Of a stretch of DNA of 64,000 nt, positions 55,281 through 64,000 are shown piece by piece. Origin of the DNA: Phytophthora colocasiae (taxonomy: Eukaryota > Oomycota > Peronosporomycetes > Peronosporales > Peronosporaceae); contig JAGKQI010000098.1 of the NCBI GenBank assembly GCA_018806915.1, positions 1,364,001 through 1,428,000 of the forward strand, in the 5' to 3' direction. Positions within the stretch are counted from its first letter, which is position 1. Each line of letters begins with the position of its first letter. A program made the translations under genes and the position numbers. Below the pieces are notes generated by a model that did not search any database, was not told the DNA's origin, and was given only the letters and a program-made list of their open reading frames with translations.

Positions 55281-56267
55281 ATGGAGTCATACGAACGCGG
55301 GGTAGAGAACTCCCCAATGGATGAGAGATCCGCTGGGACCCCTCACATGTCCGTGACGCGCACGGACTGTGCCCACCTGTCAGATCCAGAGTGGGAAGCT
55401 CTCCAAAGACTTTCACAAGTCATTGGAGAGGCAGCGGTAGCGACGATGCTTCGTACGCTATCGCCGACAGAGCAACACGGTGTTGCTCTGGGGTACATTG
55501 TTAAGGAGCAACGAGATGTTGCTGCCTCGGTGGCTTCCCCTAAGCCACGCGTGGAGTCGTTGAAACTCCACGTGAGTACCTACACGGGGAAGGAGGACGA
55601 GACCCTCCTTCGTTGGCTTGTCGAACTTGACACAGCCGTTGCGGCTCGACGTATCGTCGATCCGATGTCGAAGGTCGCGTTCGCCATGTCATGTCTTGGC
55701 GGGCGTGCGAGGAGTTGGGCCTATGGGCGCCGACTCTCGGATCCTACGTGCTTCAGCACGTATGAGGTGTTCAAGGAGGAACTCAAACTTGCGTTTGAGC
55801 CTCCGAAGAACGAGTTCAGATCGAGAGCGGAGTTTCTCGATCTGCAGCAGGGCAAGGATGATGTTCACACCTTTGCCCAGCGTGCTCGATACTTGGTATC
55901 GAACATAGTGGCCAACCCGATCGACGAGGCGACCAAGGTCGTCACGTTCATGAAGGGACTAAGAGATGGTCCCGTCAAGACGTATCTCTTCCGAGAGTAT
56001 CCGAATACTCTCGAAGAGGCGATCAGCCTTGCAATGCAAGAGGAGTTTAGCCGGCGTCAAGCTAAACTCCATGCGAACGCGCCGAAGCCGGCGCGTCCTG
56101 TTGTGAAGACGGGAGGTCCGGAACCTATGGACCTCTCGAGTGCTACGACTGCTGGTCAACAGCAGCGTAGGAACAGCAAGGTTCGATGTTACAAGTGTAG
56201 TAACATCGGTCACTATGCACGCGAGTGCACAGCGGGCGGGCGTTCAAAAAACGCCAAGGACCAGTAG
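55281..56267 (+). CDS. Gypsy B gag
   Basis: 328 aa from ATG 55281 (MESYERGVENSPMDERSAG) to TAG 56265-56267. Retrotransposon-gag core and a CCHC knuckle (CYKCSNIGHYAREC) before a basic end. It starts 50 nt after the 5' LTR. Near-identical to the element A gag apart from the N-terminus. Confidence 0.93.
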   Translation: MESYERGVENSPMDERSAGTPHMSVTRTDCAHLSDPEWEALQRLSQVIGEAAVATMLRTLSPTEQHGVALGYIVKEQRDVAASVASPKPRVESLKLHVSTYTGKEDETLLRWLVELDTAVAARRIVDPMSKVAFAMSCLGGRARSWAYGRRLSDPTCFSTYEVFKEELKLAFEPPKNEFRSRAEFLDLQQGKDDVHTFAQRARYLVSNIVANPIDEATKVVTFMKGLRDGPVKTYLFREYPNTLEEAISLAMQEEFSRRQAKLHANAPKPARPVVKTGGPEPMDLSSATTAGQQQRRNSKVRCYKCSNIGHYARECTAGGRSKNAKDQ

Positions 56268-56369
56268 GCGCGGGGCGTCCTACTGGTGATGCAGTCTCGC
56301 GTGTCGAGCTTGGACACGCGACGATGAGGACTGCTGCAAGATGACAAGTCAAACCTTGTCATCCTGAAC

Positions 56370-57786
56370 GTGATGTCGAAGAGAGTGAACTCTCTTCGTG
56401 CCCTAGTGGACTCGGGCGCGTCGAACAACTTTGTTCGACAGGGGAGTCTTCGAAGGCTTGACTTCGAGGAGGCCGACACGCCTCGCGGCGTGTTGGAGGT
56501 GCGGTTGGCAACAGGTGCCCCCGTGAGGACTGAAGCGCGTAGTCCGTGTGCGCTTCTCTCTTACAGAACGAAGGACGTTTGTAGAAGATCTTATCGTCTT
56601 GGATCTAGACGATAAGTTCGACTTGGTATTAGGCATGCCGTGGCTTGCACGGCATGACCCGGTGATCAACTGGGAGAAGCGTACACTCGTACGCTTCAAC
56701 AACACATGCACGACAGAGAGCGATGGCCCTGTCAGTGCTGCACATGCACCGGCCGGTGCATGTGGATCCCCAGTTGAGGCAGCAGCGGCCGCCGCTGCCT
56801 CCGATCGCCGCCGGCGACCATCAACGACTCAGGGAGTCGTTGTGAGAAAATGTGTGTCGACTCAGAAATCTGAGCCGAAGGGTCGCGGTCACATGAGTGA
56901 TGGTCAGGTGAATGTGAATCACCTGACGCGTAAACATCTGAATGATGTTTGTCACATGGGTGATGGTCAGGTGAATGCGATTCACCTGAGAGAAGGTATT
57001 ATACCGGTATTACCGGTATCCTTGGAGGTACTTCAAGCCCCCAAGGGTCGCGCCGACGACGTCGCGTCAACTCTGGGAGTTGACGAAGCAAATAATATTC
57101 GGGGAACCGAAAGGCGTGCGTCAGCTCTGGGAGCTGACGCCACTGGCGCTTCGCTGCTAGTTCCGGGAACTAGCGATCGGTCATCAGCTCCGGGAGCTGA
57201 TGAGACGTGTATAGGCGAACAGTCGCTGCTAGTTCCGGGAACTAGCGATCGTACATCCGCTCTGGGAACGGATGATATGTGTACAAGCGAACACTCGCTA
57301 GCGCAGGAAGCTAGCGAGAGCACGTCGACTCCGGGAGTCGACGATGCGGTTGCTTCATCCGCTCCGGGAGCGGATGGAGGCGCAGCGGTTCAGGGAACCG
57401 ACTGCGCGGCAGGAGGTGCTGGCGGTTGCAAATGCCCAGCACCCGAACAACCTGCGTGCTCACGTGCAGCAGCGCTGCACGCGATGAGCGGCACTCAAGC
57501 CGGGCTTGATAGTGCGAGTCAGCGGAAGGAATCCGCTGACTATTGCGATAACGTCCCGTCCAAGGTGCGATGCCTTGGACGTGGAGCACCTGGAGCCGGG
57601 CTCCATGGTAGATCTTCGCGGCGCAAGCTCAGGGAGCTGCGCGAGTCTCAGTCCGGGACTGAGACGGGTGTATCTGCAGTGCAGACACCGAGTGTCGAGA
57701 CGTTGAACGTCTTGACACGTACTGGTACTGGGTTACAGTACCAGAGGATGCGGTTGGAGAATCCGCCGACGAGTGCGTCGGCTTGA
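56370..57786 (+). CDS. Gypsy B protease and Pro-Gly repeat linker (short frameshifted patch)
   Basis: The frame opens at ATG 56370 with the protease site LVDSGASNNFV. A two-base loss near 56530 and a gain near 56570 relative to element A shift the frame for about 40 nt before FVEDLIVLDLDDKFDLV. A 350-residue linker follows, with repeats such as SALGAD, SAPGAD and LVPGTSDR, encoded by hairpins sharing a TCCGGGA apex. TGA at 57784-57786 overlaps the start of the RT frame. Confidence 0.8.
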
Positions 57787-60700
57787 CCGCACTTCCAACG
57801 ATGAGTTGGAAGCGCTTCGCGCGAGACTTGTACGATGGACGCATCGAACAAATTTGCATTCTCTCGGATATCGAGAGAGTGGAGCGCGAGGCCGAAGAGC
57901 TGAAGCAGCTCGTCGTCGATGGGATCACTGAGGGTGATGACTCCCTCAGTGCGAAGACTAAGAAGCAGCGCTTCGAAGAGCAGAGCTGGGACTCGTTGAG
58001 GTCGAGTCCCTACTACGAAGTTCTGCGGGAGTACAAGGATGTACTCCCGGACGAGATTCCTTCGGAACTTCCGAAGGATAAGGGCGTACAGCACGAGATT
58101 GATCTCGTGCCGGGCACGAAGTACTGTGTTACACGGCAGTAGCCACTGCCGCGTGAACAAGTGTAGCGATCGACGACTTCTTTGAAAGTCGTCGTCTTGC
58201 AGGTCAAGTGCGGGAATCAAAGTCCCCGCACAGTGCTCCAATGTTCTGTGTGAAGAAACCACAGGGCGGCTGGTGCATCGTTCATGCGTATAACAAGCTG
58301 AACGATGCGACGATACCGGCGCAGACGCCGATACCGCGAAAAGATGTTATCATCGATTCGATGGCCTTGAGCACTATCTTTAGTGCTCTAGATCTGCGTG
58401 ATGGATTCTATCAAATCCTCATGCGTGAGAGGGACATCCCTCTCACAGCGGTAAGCACCCCAAGCGGTATGCTTTGGGAGTGGCTCGTCATGCCACAGGG
58501 GCTTAAGAACGCCCCTGCGACGTTCAATAGATGCGTGACACATCTATTGCGCTCGGTGCGCGACTTCGCACCGAGCTACTTCGACGACGTGTTCGTCCAC
58601 AGCCGGGCTGTGAACGGGAAGACGGACATTGAGATGCACCTTGTGCATCTCCGGAAGCTGCTAGAGCTTATGAGGAAACATAAGCTCTATGCGAACCTGA
58701 AGAAGTGTATCTTCGGGGCGAGCGAGATACCCGTGCTGGGGTGTCTCGTGGGGAAAGACGGCGTGCGCCCTGACCCAGAGAAGGTCAGAGTGATCAATGA
58801 ATGGCCCACGCTATCCAATGTGAAGGAACTGAGGCAGTTCCTTGGGCTTGCCACGTACTTGTGCAAGTACGTGGAGAACTATGCGGGCAAGATTCGCCCG
58901 TTGTCACAGCTTCTTAAGAAAGAAGCTGAGTGAATTTGGACGACCGAGTGCGAGGAGGCATTCGGTGCAGTCAAGCAGGGCTTGACTGAAGCGCCGATCT
59001 TGGCCGTGGCGGACCAAGATCGTCCATTCCACGTAGTGTGTGATGCATCCGACTTTGCAATCGGATGTGCATTGATGCAGCACGATCACGAAGGGCGTGA
59101 TCGTGTGGTCTACTATCAATCGCGTCAGCTGAAGCCAGCTGAGCGTAACTACCCCGTACATGACAAGGAGCTCCTTGCCATGAAGTATGCACTCGCAAAG
59201 TTCCGAGTGTATCTACTTGGGAGTAGACCGTTCGTGGTCTATACAGACCACGCATCATTGCGGACGGCGATTAAGTCGCCGCACATCTCGCAACGTATGG
59301 CGAGATGGTTGTCCTTCTTCGCGGAGTACAACTTCCGGGTGGAGTACAAACCCGGAAGACTCAATGTAGTGGCCGACGCGTTATCGCGTCGACCTGACTA
59401 CGCGGAGACGGTCGACGCCAACGCTGTTGGCGTCGTGAGGACAAGTGTGCCGTCGTCAACGTTGATTGACGACGTGAAGAACGCGTATGCAAGGGATGCA
59501 GACGCGAAGGGGCTGCTGGAGTTCCTCGCAGCACCACGTCGGAAGCTAACCCCTCATCTTCGAGCTCGTGTACACCGCTATCGTGTACACGAAGGCCTAC
59601 TGTTGTACAGTGCAGTAGACGACAATGCGGATCGCATTGTCGTTCCGAATGATCATGACCTCCGGTTGAGGATCATGTTCGAGTATCACGATGCCCCCAC
59701 GGCAGGGCATCCGGGTCGTGAGAAGACATACACTCTTCTCACGCGTGACTTCTACTGGCACCACCAGTACAAGTGGGTGCGCAAGTACGTACGTGCTTGC
59801 GAGGTTTGTCAACGCGTGAAGCCTGCGCAGTTCTCGCAGGCTCCTCTTCAATCACTACCGACTCCGTCGGAGTGTTGGCAGTCCATGTCCATGGACTTTG
59901 TCTTCGGTCTTCCGACTGACAGCAAGCGGAGGACGGGCATCGTTGTCTTTGTGGACCGATTCAGCAAGATGGTTCATCTTGCTGCCGTCCCGGCTACTGT
60001 TACAGCCGCGCAGACTGCGCGACTGTTTGTTGACATGGTGTTCAAACACCATGGCATGCCGCTCGACATTGTGTCGGACCGTGATCCACGCTTCACAGCG
60101 CGGTACTGGCAAGAAGTGTTTACACTTCTTGGTTCACAGTTATCAATGTCGACTGCGGATCATCCGCAGACGGACGGACAGACCGAACGTGTCAACCGTG
60201 TATTGGGTGACACGTTGAAGAGCTACGCTCAATCGTTCCCGCATTGGAGCGAGTGCTTGCCGATGGCAGAGTTTGCCATCAACAACTCGGTGCATGCCTC
60301 GACAGGGCATACACCGTTCTACGTGAACGCCATGAGGCATCCACGATTGCCGAGCATGCTCGGCGGGGTAGCTTCCTCCTTAAGTGGGGGAGGATCTACG
60401 GTTGCGTCCGAACAACCGCAGAATGCAACTGATAGCAGCACACTATCAGCTGCGGTGACGCGTGCGACGTCTCGTTCGAGCAGGAACGAGCGCGCGATGT
60501 CTGTGCCGGGCACAGACATGAGAGATGATAGCGAGCAGGCAGGGCCTGCTGCTGACAAGGGCGACAAGCTGAAAGGATTCAGCTCGGGTGCGCTAGACTT
60601 TGTCCAGCGAAGACAAGCCGTCATACGGTTTGTCCAGGATGTTATCGCAGCTTCTGTCGATCGACAGAAGCTGAACGCTGATACTGTTGGTAGAGGCAAC

Positions 60701-61420
60701 ACAAATGAATTCGAAAAGGGTTCATTAGTTTTGTTAGCTACACAAAACCTACCTAGACATGCAGTGTCTGACTTTGGAGCAAGCAAGCTTGCTCCAAGAT
60801 TCATTGGGCCGTTCAAAGTACTTGAACGGCACGGCAACGCGTACCGGCTGGACATACCGTCCAGCATGAGGCTCCACCCGACCTTCTACGTCGGGCGGTT
60901 GAAGCCGTACGTGCAGCACGGACTACCTAGGGTTGGTAGTCCGACTGAGGAGTGCGAGAGGCCTGGAAGGCCTTCTCGAGACCGTCGACACGGTCGATCA
61001 ATCGGTTCACTCTCGTCCCAAGACCGGACGAGAGGTTCGAGGCAGTCTGAGCTGCCTCGCAGACCTCAGCACGGAGGACACGAACCTCCTGCTTCAGAGC
61101 AGCTATCTCAGCGCTCTGTGTCTGCTCCAGCGCAGCAACTCGATCGTGCAGGGCACGATCGTCATGGTCATAGCGTTGACCATGCGGAGGGAGTGTTCCC
61201 ACCCCCTCCGCCGCCGTTGCGCGACGCGCGTGGAGCGATCCGCTGGATTGTTGAGCGGATCGTGGCTCATAAGAGAACGAACTCTCAAGGGGTTCGTTTT
61301 CGTATTCGTTGGAGAGGATTTCCTCCCCATCGAGATACATGGGAGCCGCGGAACGTCCTGATGGAGGACGTTCCGGAAATGGTGAGGGCGTACGAAGCCC
61401 ACCATAACTTGCAGGGTTAA
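57783..61420 (+). pseudogene. Gypsy B pol: RT, RNase H, integrase, chromodomain
   Basis: RT begins near 57783 in a frame overlapping the linker stop. TAG at 58140-58142 and TGA at 58931-58933 replace TGG codons of element A, and a one-base loss with TAG at 58164 shifts the frame between them. From 58982 to 61420 the frame is open: RNase H (VVCDASDFAIGCAL), integrase (VCQRVKPAQFSQAP, TADHPQTDGQTERVN) and chromodomain (IRWIVERIVAHK, WRGFPPHRDTWEP). The last 494 bp overlap the antisense ORF. Confidence 0.92.
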
Positions 61421-62474
61421 ACCCTGCACGAGGAGTGCTGCGGTCAGCCACAGCACTCGGAGCTTCGCGTGGCACAATACGACCACGGAGCTCCTTGATG
61501 TGATCGGGTACACGGACAATCGTGTACCCCAGGAGATCACTTTCGGTGAGACGTGTTGCCAAGGGTTGGCAACACGGGCAGGGTGTGCCAAAGGGAACGG
61601 CACATGGGATCCCCGCTTCCATGGACTGATCATGGAGGCGTTCACACTTACCACGTGTAGTGTAAGTGTAATAGCGATCGCGAGCCGCAGCAACGCGATC
61701 GCGATATGCCTTCGGGTCTTTGTTGAAGTTTTCAACAAAGGCGTTCCACGACTGACAAAGTGCCTGCCACTCTGGCACTTTGCTCTTGCGCGAAGTCTTC
61801 TTCGCTGCATAGTATCGGAGCTCGTGGAAGAGCCCGATATAGTAGTCGCGTCTTTGAGTCTCGGACTCAAAGACAACCTTAGCCGCGACGTCGTCGTCGT
61901 TGATACTGTTGCATGAGTACAACAGTATCGGGTTCGGTGGTGCACTAGCACCGAACCGGTCATGGATCTCCGCCTCAGTAGGCATCCATGGCGTGCGCAC
62001 TGGCGGATCAGTGCGCGGGGCAGTGAGCGCCCTCGACATGGGGGACGCTTCATCATCACTGCGCGGACGCTTCGAGCTTGAAGCGTCCGAGGCCTCATCA
62101 CGAGGTCGTCGAGATCCCACGGGTGGGTCTGACGTGTCTTCGGACGAAGACACGGGAGCGGGAGCCTTGACATCAACCTCCCCCTCCTCGACATCCTCCT
62201 CGTAGTCGAGGATGTCTTCGTAGTCCTCTCCAAAGAGTTCTTTGAGAGGGACAGCAGGATTCTTAATCTCTGCTAGAGAAGAAGACTTCTTCTTCTTCTC
62301 GCGCTTCTCCTTATGGAGAGCATGGTACTTGGTGACAGAGAGTTTCTCTGTCGGACCGCTGGAAGCAGCAGTGCTAGTGGGCACTGCTGAGGTCGTTGTT
62401 CCTGCTGCAGAGGCAGCAGGTGAGGCTTGCGCGTCCGCAGTAGCGGACGGAGACGTGGGCGTTGGCGAGTCCAT
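60927..62474 (-). CDS. Gypsy antisense ORF, intact, 515 aa, unknown function
   Basis: ATG 62474-62472 to TAG at 60927. The N-terminus is Ser/Thr/Ala-rich and disordered, then acidic (DYEEDVEEGEV), with an NLS-like SSKRPRSDD. The folded-looking middle has RDYYIGLFHELRYYAAKKTS, WQALCQSWNAFVENFNKDP and a Cys cluster TPCPCCQPL. The C-terminal coiled coil runs RVAALEQTQSAEIAALKQEV. No known domain is recognised. It sits between the 3' LTR and pol on the strand opposite to gag-pol. Its last 494 bp overlap the chromodomain end of pol. The LTR could drive it only if it has antisense promoter activity, or it has its own promoter. Element A has the same ORF with one frameshift. Confidence 0.75.
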   Translation of the reverse strand: MDSPTPTSPSATADAQASPAASAAGTTTSAVPTSTAASSGPTEKLSVTKYHALHKEKREKKKKSSSLAEIKNPAVPLKELFGEDYEDILDYEEDVEEGEVDVKAPAPVSSSEDTSDPPVGSRRPRDEASDASSSKRPRSDDEASPMSRALTAPRTDPPVRTPWMPTEAEIHDRFGASAPPNPILLYSCNSINDDDVAAKVVFESETQRRDYYIGLFHELRYYAAKKTSRKSKVPEWQALCQSWNAFVENFNKDPKAYRDRVAAARDRYYTYTTRGKCERLHDQSMEAGIPCAVPFGTPCPCCQPLATRLTESDLLGYTIVRVPDHIKELRGRIVPREAPSAVADRSTPRAGFNPASYGGLRTPSPFPERPPSGRSAAPMYLDGEEILSNEYENEPLESSFSYEPRSAQQSSGSLHARRATAAEGVGTLPPHGQRYDHDDRALHDRVAALEQTQSAEIAALKQEVRVLRAEVCEAAQTASNLSSGLGTRVNRLIDRVDGLEKAFQASRTPQSDYQP

Positions 62475-62575
62475 TGCGAAATGAACTCGGATTTCTCTTG
62501 GGAACTTGACGGTCTTGTCAAGTTCTGTTGATTGACGTATCGAGACCGATACGTCGAATCTTAACGGGGGGATGG

Positions 62576-63035
62576 TGTAACGGGGTTACACGTACAAGTG
62601 GTTGTACCACTTGTAACTCTAACAGTTAGGATAACTGTTAGAGGTTGGAAATGGGCCTCAGACCTTGGTGTGCTGTACACACCAAAGGATACATGGGCGA
62701 ACCACATTATTGGGTGGTTCGTGTGCATTTGTGCATATTATTGGTAGAAAGTAACGGATTTCTACCAATCACTGAGCAGAGTTTCTGCCAACCACACGTT
62801 GGCAGACCCTTTAGAAATAGATAACAAACAGTTTTAGGAGGTCCATAATTGGCTTATGCCAAATTCAATAACAGTTCTCATTTTACGGTATTTTGCAGTT
62901 TAATTTAGTTATATTTGATTTAATTATACTTATTTAAATAAGTATACTTAAATTAAGTCTATTCTAATTGCACGCTTCCTCATACACGTAAGCGCACGTG
63001 TACGCCACCTAATAGGTCTAGGTAGACCCATTACA
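62576..63035 (+). repeat. Gypsy B 3' LTR
   Basis: 460 bp, identical by eye to the 5' LTR, followed by the CGCGG duplication. Confidence 0.93.
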
Positions 63036-63623
63036 CGCGGAGTGTCGTACCACGGACCGCTGCAAAAGGCTTGAGGCGTATGAGCTCCCGCAGCAACTCT
63101 TTATCCTGGTCATTCGAGAATCGGAATACCATTAGATTAGGCGGCAGCTTTCTTTCTGAGCTCGTACCTGCGAGTTTGTTTGTGCTATTCTTAAGTGGAT
63201 TCGTCCTCAAAACTGACCTTGACTACCACATGGTGCTGTCCACATTTCGGTTTGATGCTAAAGGCGCATTCAACCTATTTTGAGCAACCGAACTTTCGTT
63301 TGAAAAATTAGAAACCAAACTAATTTGCTAAAAGCCTCTATTGAAACCCATGGCGGAATTTCATTTCCAGCTAGTACTTCAGCTACTAAGAAGAGGGTAA
63401 TCACTGGTCGTAGACCATGCGTATCTTACGATAGATGACGATCGTGACTCATCAAATCGCGATCATTGCGAGATAGCGACAATTTGGACATGTAACACTG
63501 GTTATTTTGCCCATACCGGTACGGTATAGCCTTAGTGTAGTCTGCATTAACATGTAAGTACAGCCGAATGATGAGCTCGATCGAGCACACTATTTCTCTC
63601 ACTTTCTCTTTCATCGACTCGGG

Positions 63624-64000
63624 ATGAATTTAAACTTTCTCGTTGTTACAGTTTTCGCGGCTCTAGCTGCCAGCACCTCTGCGGCCGTCGATCACGACCA
63701 GATCGAGCCTTTTCCTCAATCAGAGCCTATTACCGTCTCCGATAAAGCTGCCATCATGTTCAAGCCCCAACTGTACATACCGGAAGGAAGATGCGTCCCA
63801 TTTCCTGCTGTGAATGCTGCTGGTGAGATTACTGGTGGACTCAAGGGAACGAATGGAAACGATGCGTGTAAGTACAGTCCGAAGGGGGCTCAAGTATACG
63901 GGAGAGCAGGTTGGCACAAGGATCTATGGGCCATCATGTATGCCTGGTACTTTCCGAAAGGATTTAACTGGGCAGGGTTCCCGTCGAGACGACACGACTG
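63624..64000 (+). CDS. NLP secreted protein, copy 2 (cut by the window end)
   Basis: Starts at ATG 63624 in the right arm of the inverted repeat. The 125 residues present are the same as copy 1: signal peptide, both cysteines, the [11 protein letters not shown] segment and the same variant heptapeptide region as far as its Asp. The remaining half lies outside the window. Upstream 590 bp are nearly identical to those of copy 1, so both copies probably share the same control signals. Confidence 0.9.
   Translation, partial: MNLNFLVVTVFAALAASTSAAVDHDQIEPFPQSEPITVSDKAAIMFKPQLYIPEGRCVPFPAVNAAGEITGGLKGTNGNDACKYSPKGAQVYGRAGWHKDLWAIMYAWYFPKGFNWAGFPSRRHD

Larger units (their letters stand above)
54772..63035 (+). 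mobile_element. Chromodomain gypsy element B, 8,264 bp, with antisense ORF
   Basis: 460-bp LTRs at 54772-55231 and 62576-63035, identical by eye, and a target duplication CGCGG (54767-54771, 63036-63040). A candidate primer site TGGTAGCACTTTG begins 2 nt after the 5' LTR. The purine tract ACGGGGGGATGG precedes the 3' LTR. The element is recent by LTR identity, but its RT frame has two stops and a frameshift. Confidence 0.95.
54078..63132 (-). pseudogene. Harbinger Myb/SANT-like DNA-binding protein, split by gypsy B
   Basis: The minus-strand start is at 63132-63130 (MVFRFSNDQDKELLRELIRL, then FAAVRGTTLR). The frame runs to the CGCGG at 63036-63040, is interrupted by gypsy B, and resumes at 54766 with WSDVAASLSSAFGVEVNV and IRDRLTLLKQIF, then an acidic/Ser region and a Gln/Glu/Arg coiled coil ending at 54078. 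Helix-Trp spacing fits the Myb/SANT-like partner that Harbinger nucleases need. Without gypsy B and one CGCGG the frame is continuous. Confidence 0.8.
52628..63338 (+). mobile_element. PIF/Harbinger DNA transposon (about 2.44 kb net) with gypsy B nested in it
   Basis: Matching inverted termini GAGGCTTTTAGCAAAT at 52628-52643 and 63323-63338. It holds the two genes typical of Harbinger: a DDE nuclease (plus strand) and a Myb/SANT-like protein (minus strand), tail to tail. Gypsy B interrupts the Myb-like gene. Target duplication is unclear (TTA on the left, TAT on the right). Confidence 0.8.
54772..64000 (-). repeat. Right arm of the giant inverted repeat
   Basis: Inverted partner of 43331-52554. 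It runs on past the end of the window through the second NLP gene, so the true arm is longer than 9.2 kb. Confidence 0.9.

Overview
The window is nuclear DNA of an oomycete, most likely Phytophthora or a close relative. The signs are a near-perfect oomycete Inr+FPR core promoter ahead of the NADP-isocitrate dehydrogenase gene, compact GT-AG introns of about 47-82 nt, closely packed host genes, a MADS-box gene, flagellar/centriolar genes (C2CD3-like, LEKR1-like), secreted NLP genes, and copia, gypsy, Harbinger, MULE and hAT-like elements. The species is not fixed by anything I can see.

Layout. 1-7 kb: 3' end of an AGC kinase, mitochondrial NADP-IDH, a two-domain cyclic-nucleotide-binding protein, and a bHLH factor on the minus strand. 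7.6-13.7 kb: a two-domain PC4/Sub1 gene cut inside an exon by a 4,762-bp copia element with identical LTRs and a 5-bp target duplication. 13.9-19.7 kb: MADS-box factor, tail-anchored Ubc6/UBE2J-type E2, mitochondrial GatB. 19.8-33 kb: a dispersed cluster of alpha/beta hydrolases resembling peroxisomal lipase Lpx1. Three are intact and end in PTS1 tripeptides, one is split by a 562-bp hAT-like MITE, and one is a deleted remnant. Between them lie a PH-domain/glutathione-peroxidase fusion, a Harbinger fragment, a MULE pseudogene flanked by phased TACAGA arrays, and fragments of a GMC oxidoreductase and an SDR. 34.3-41.6 kb: LEKR1-like coiled-coil and C2CD3-like centriole genes, tail to tail.

43-64 kb is a very large inverted repeat with arms of at least 9.2 kb around a 2.2-kb spacer. 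Each arm carries an NLP gene, one end of a Harbinger transposon and a full chromodomain gypsy element of about 8.26 kb. The right-hand gypsy lies inside the Harbinger Myb-like gene with a clean CGCGG duplication. The left-hand gypsy has unmatched flanks.

The most unusual observation is in the two gypsy elements. Almost their whole length, LTRs and coding DNA alike, reads as a chain of short perfect inverted repeats, typically 7-12 bp arms with 1-10 nt loops, one after another. Neighbouring host genes, the copia element and the Harbinger transposase do not show this. The elements also carry a 515-codon ORF antisense to gag-pol, intact in the right-hand copy, whose end overlaps the chromodomain coding region. 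Exon boundaries, domain calls and pairings were worked out by eye.
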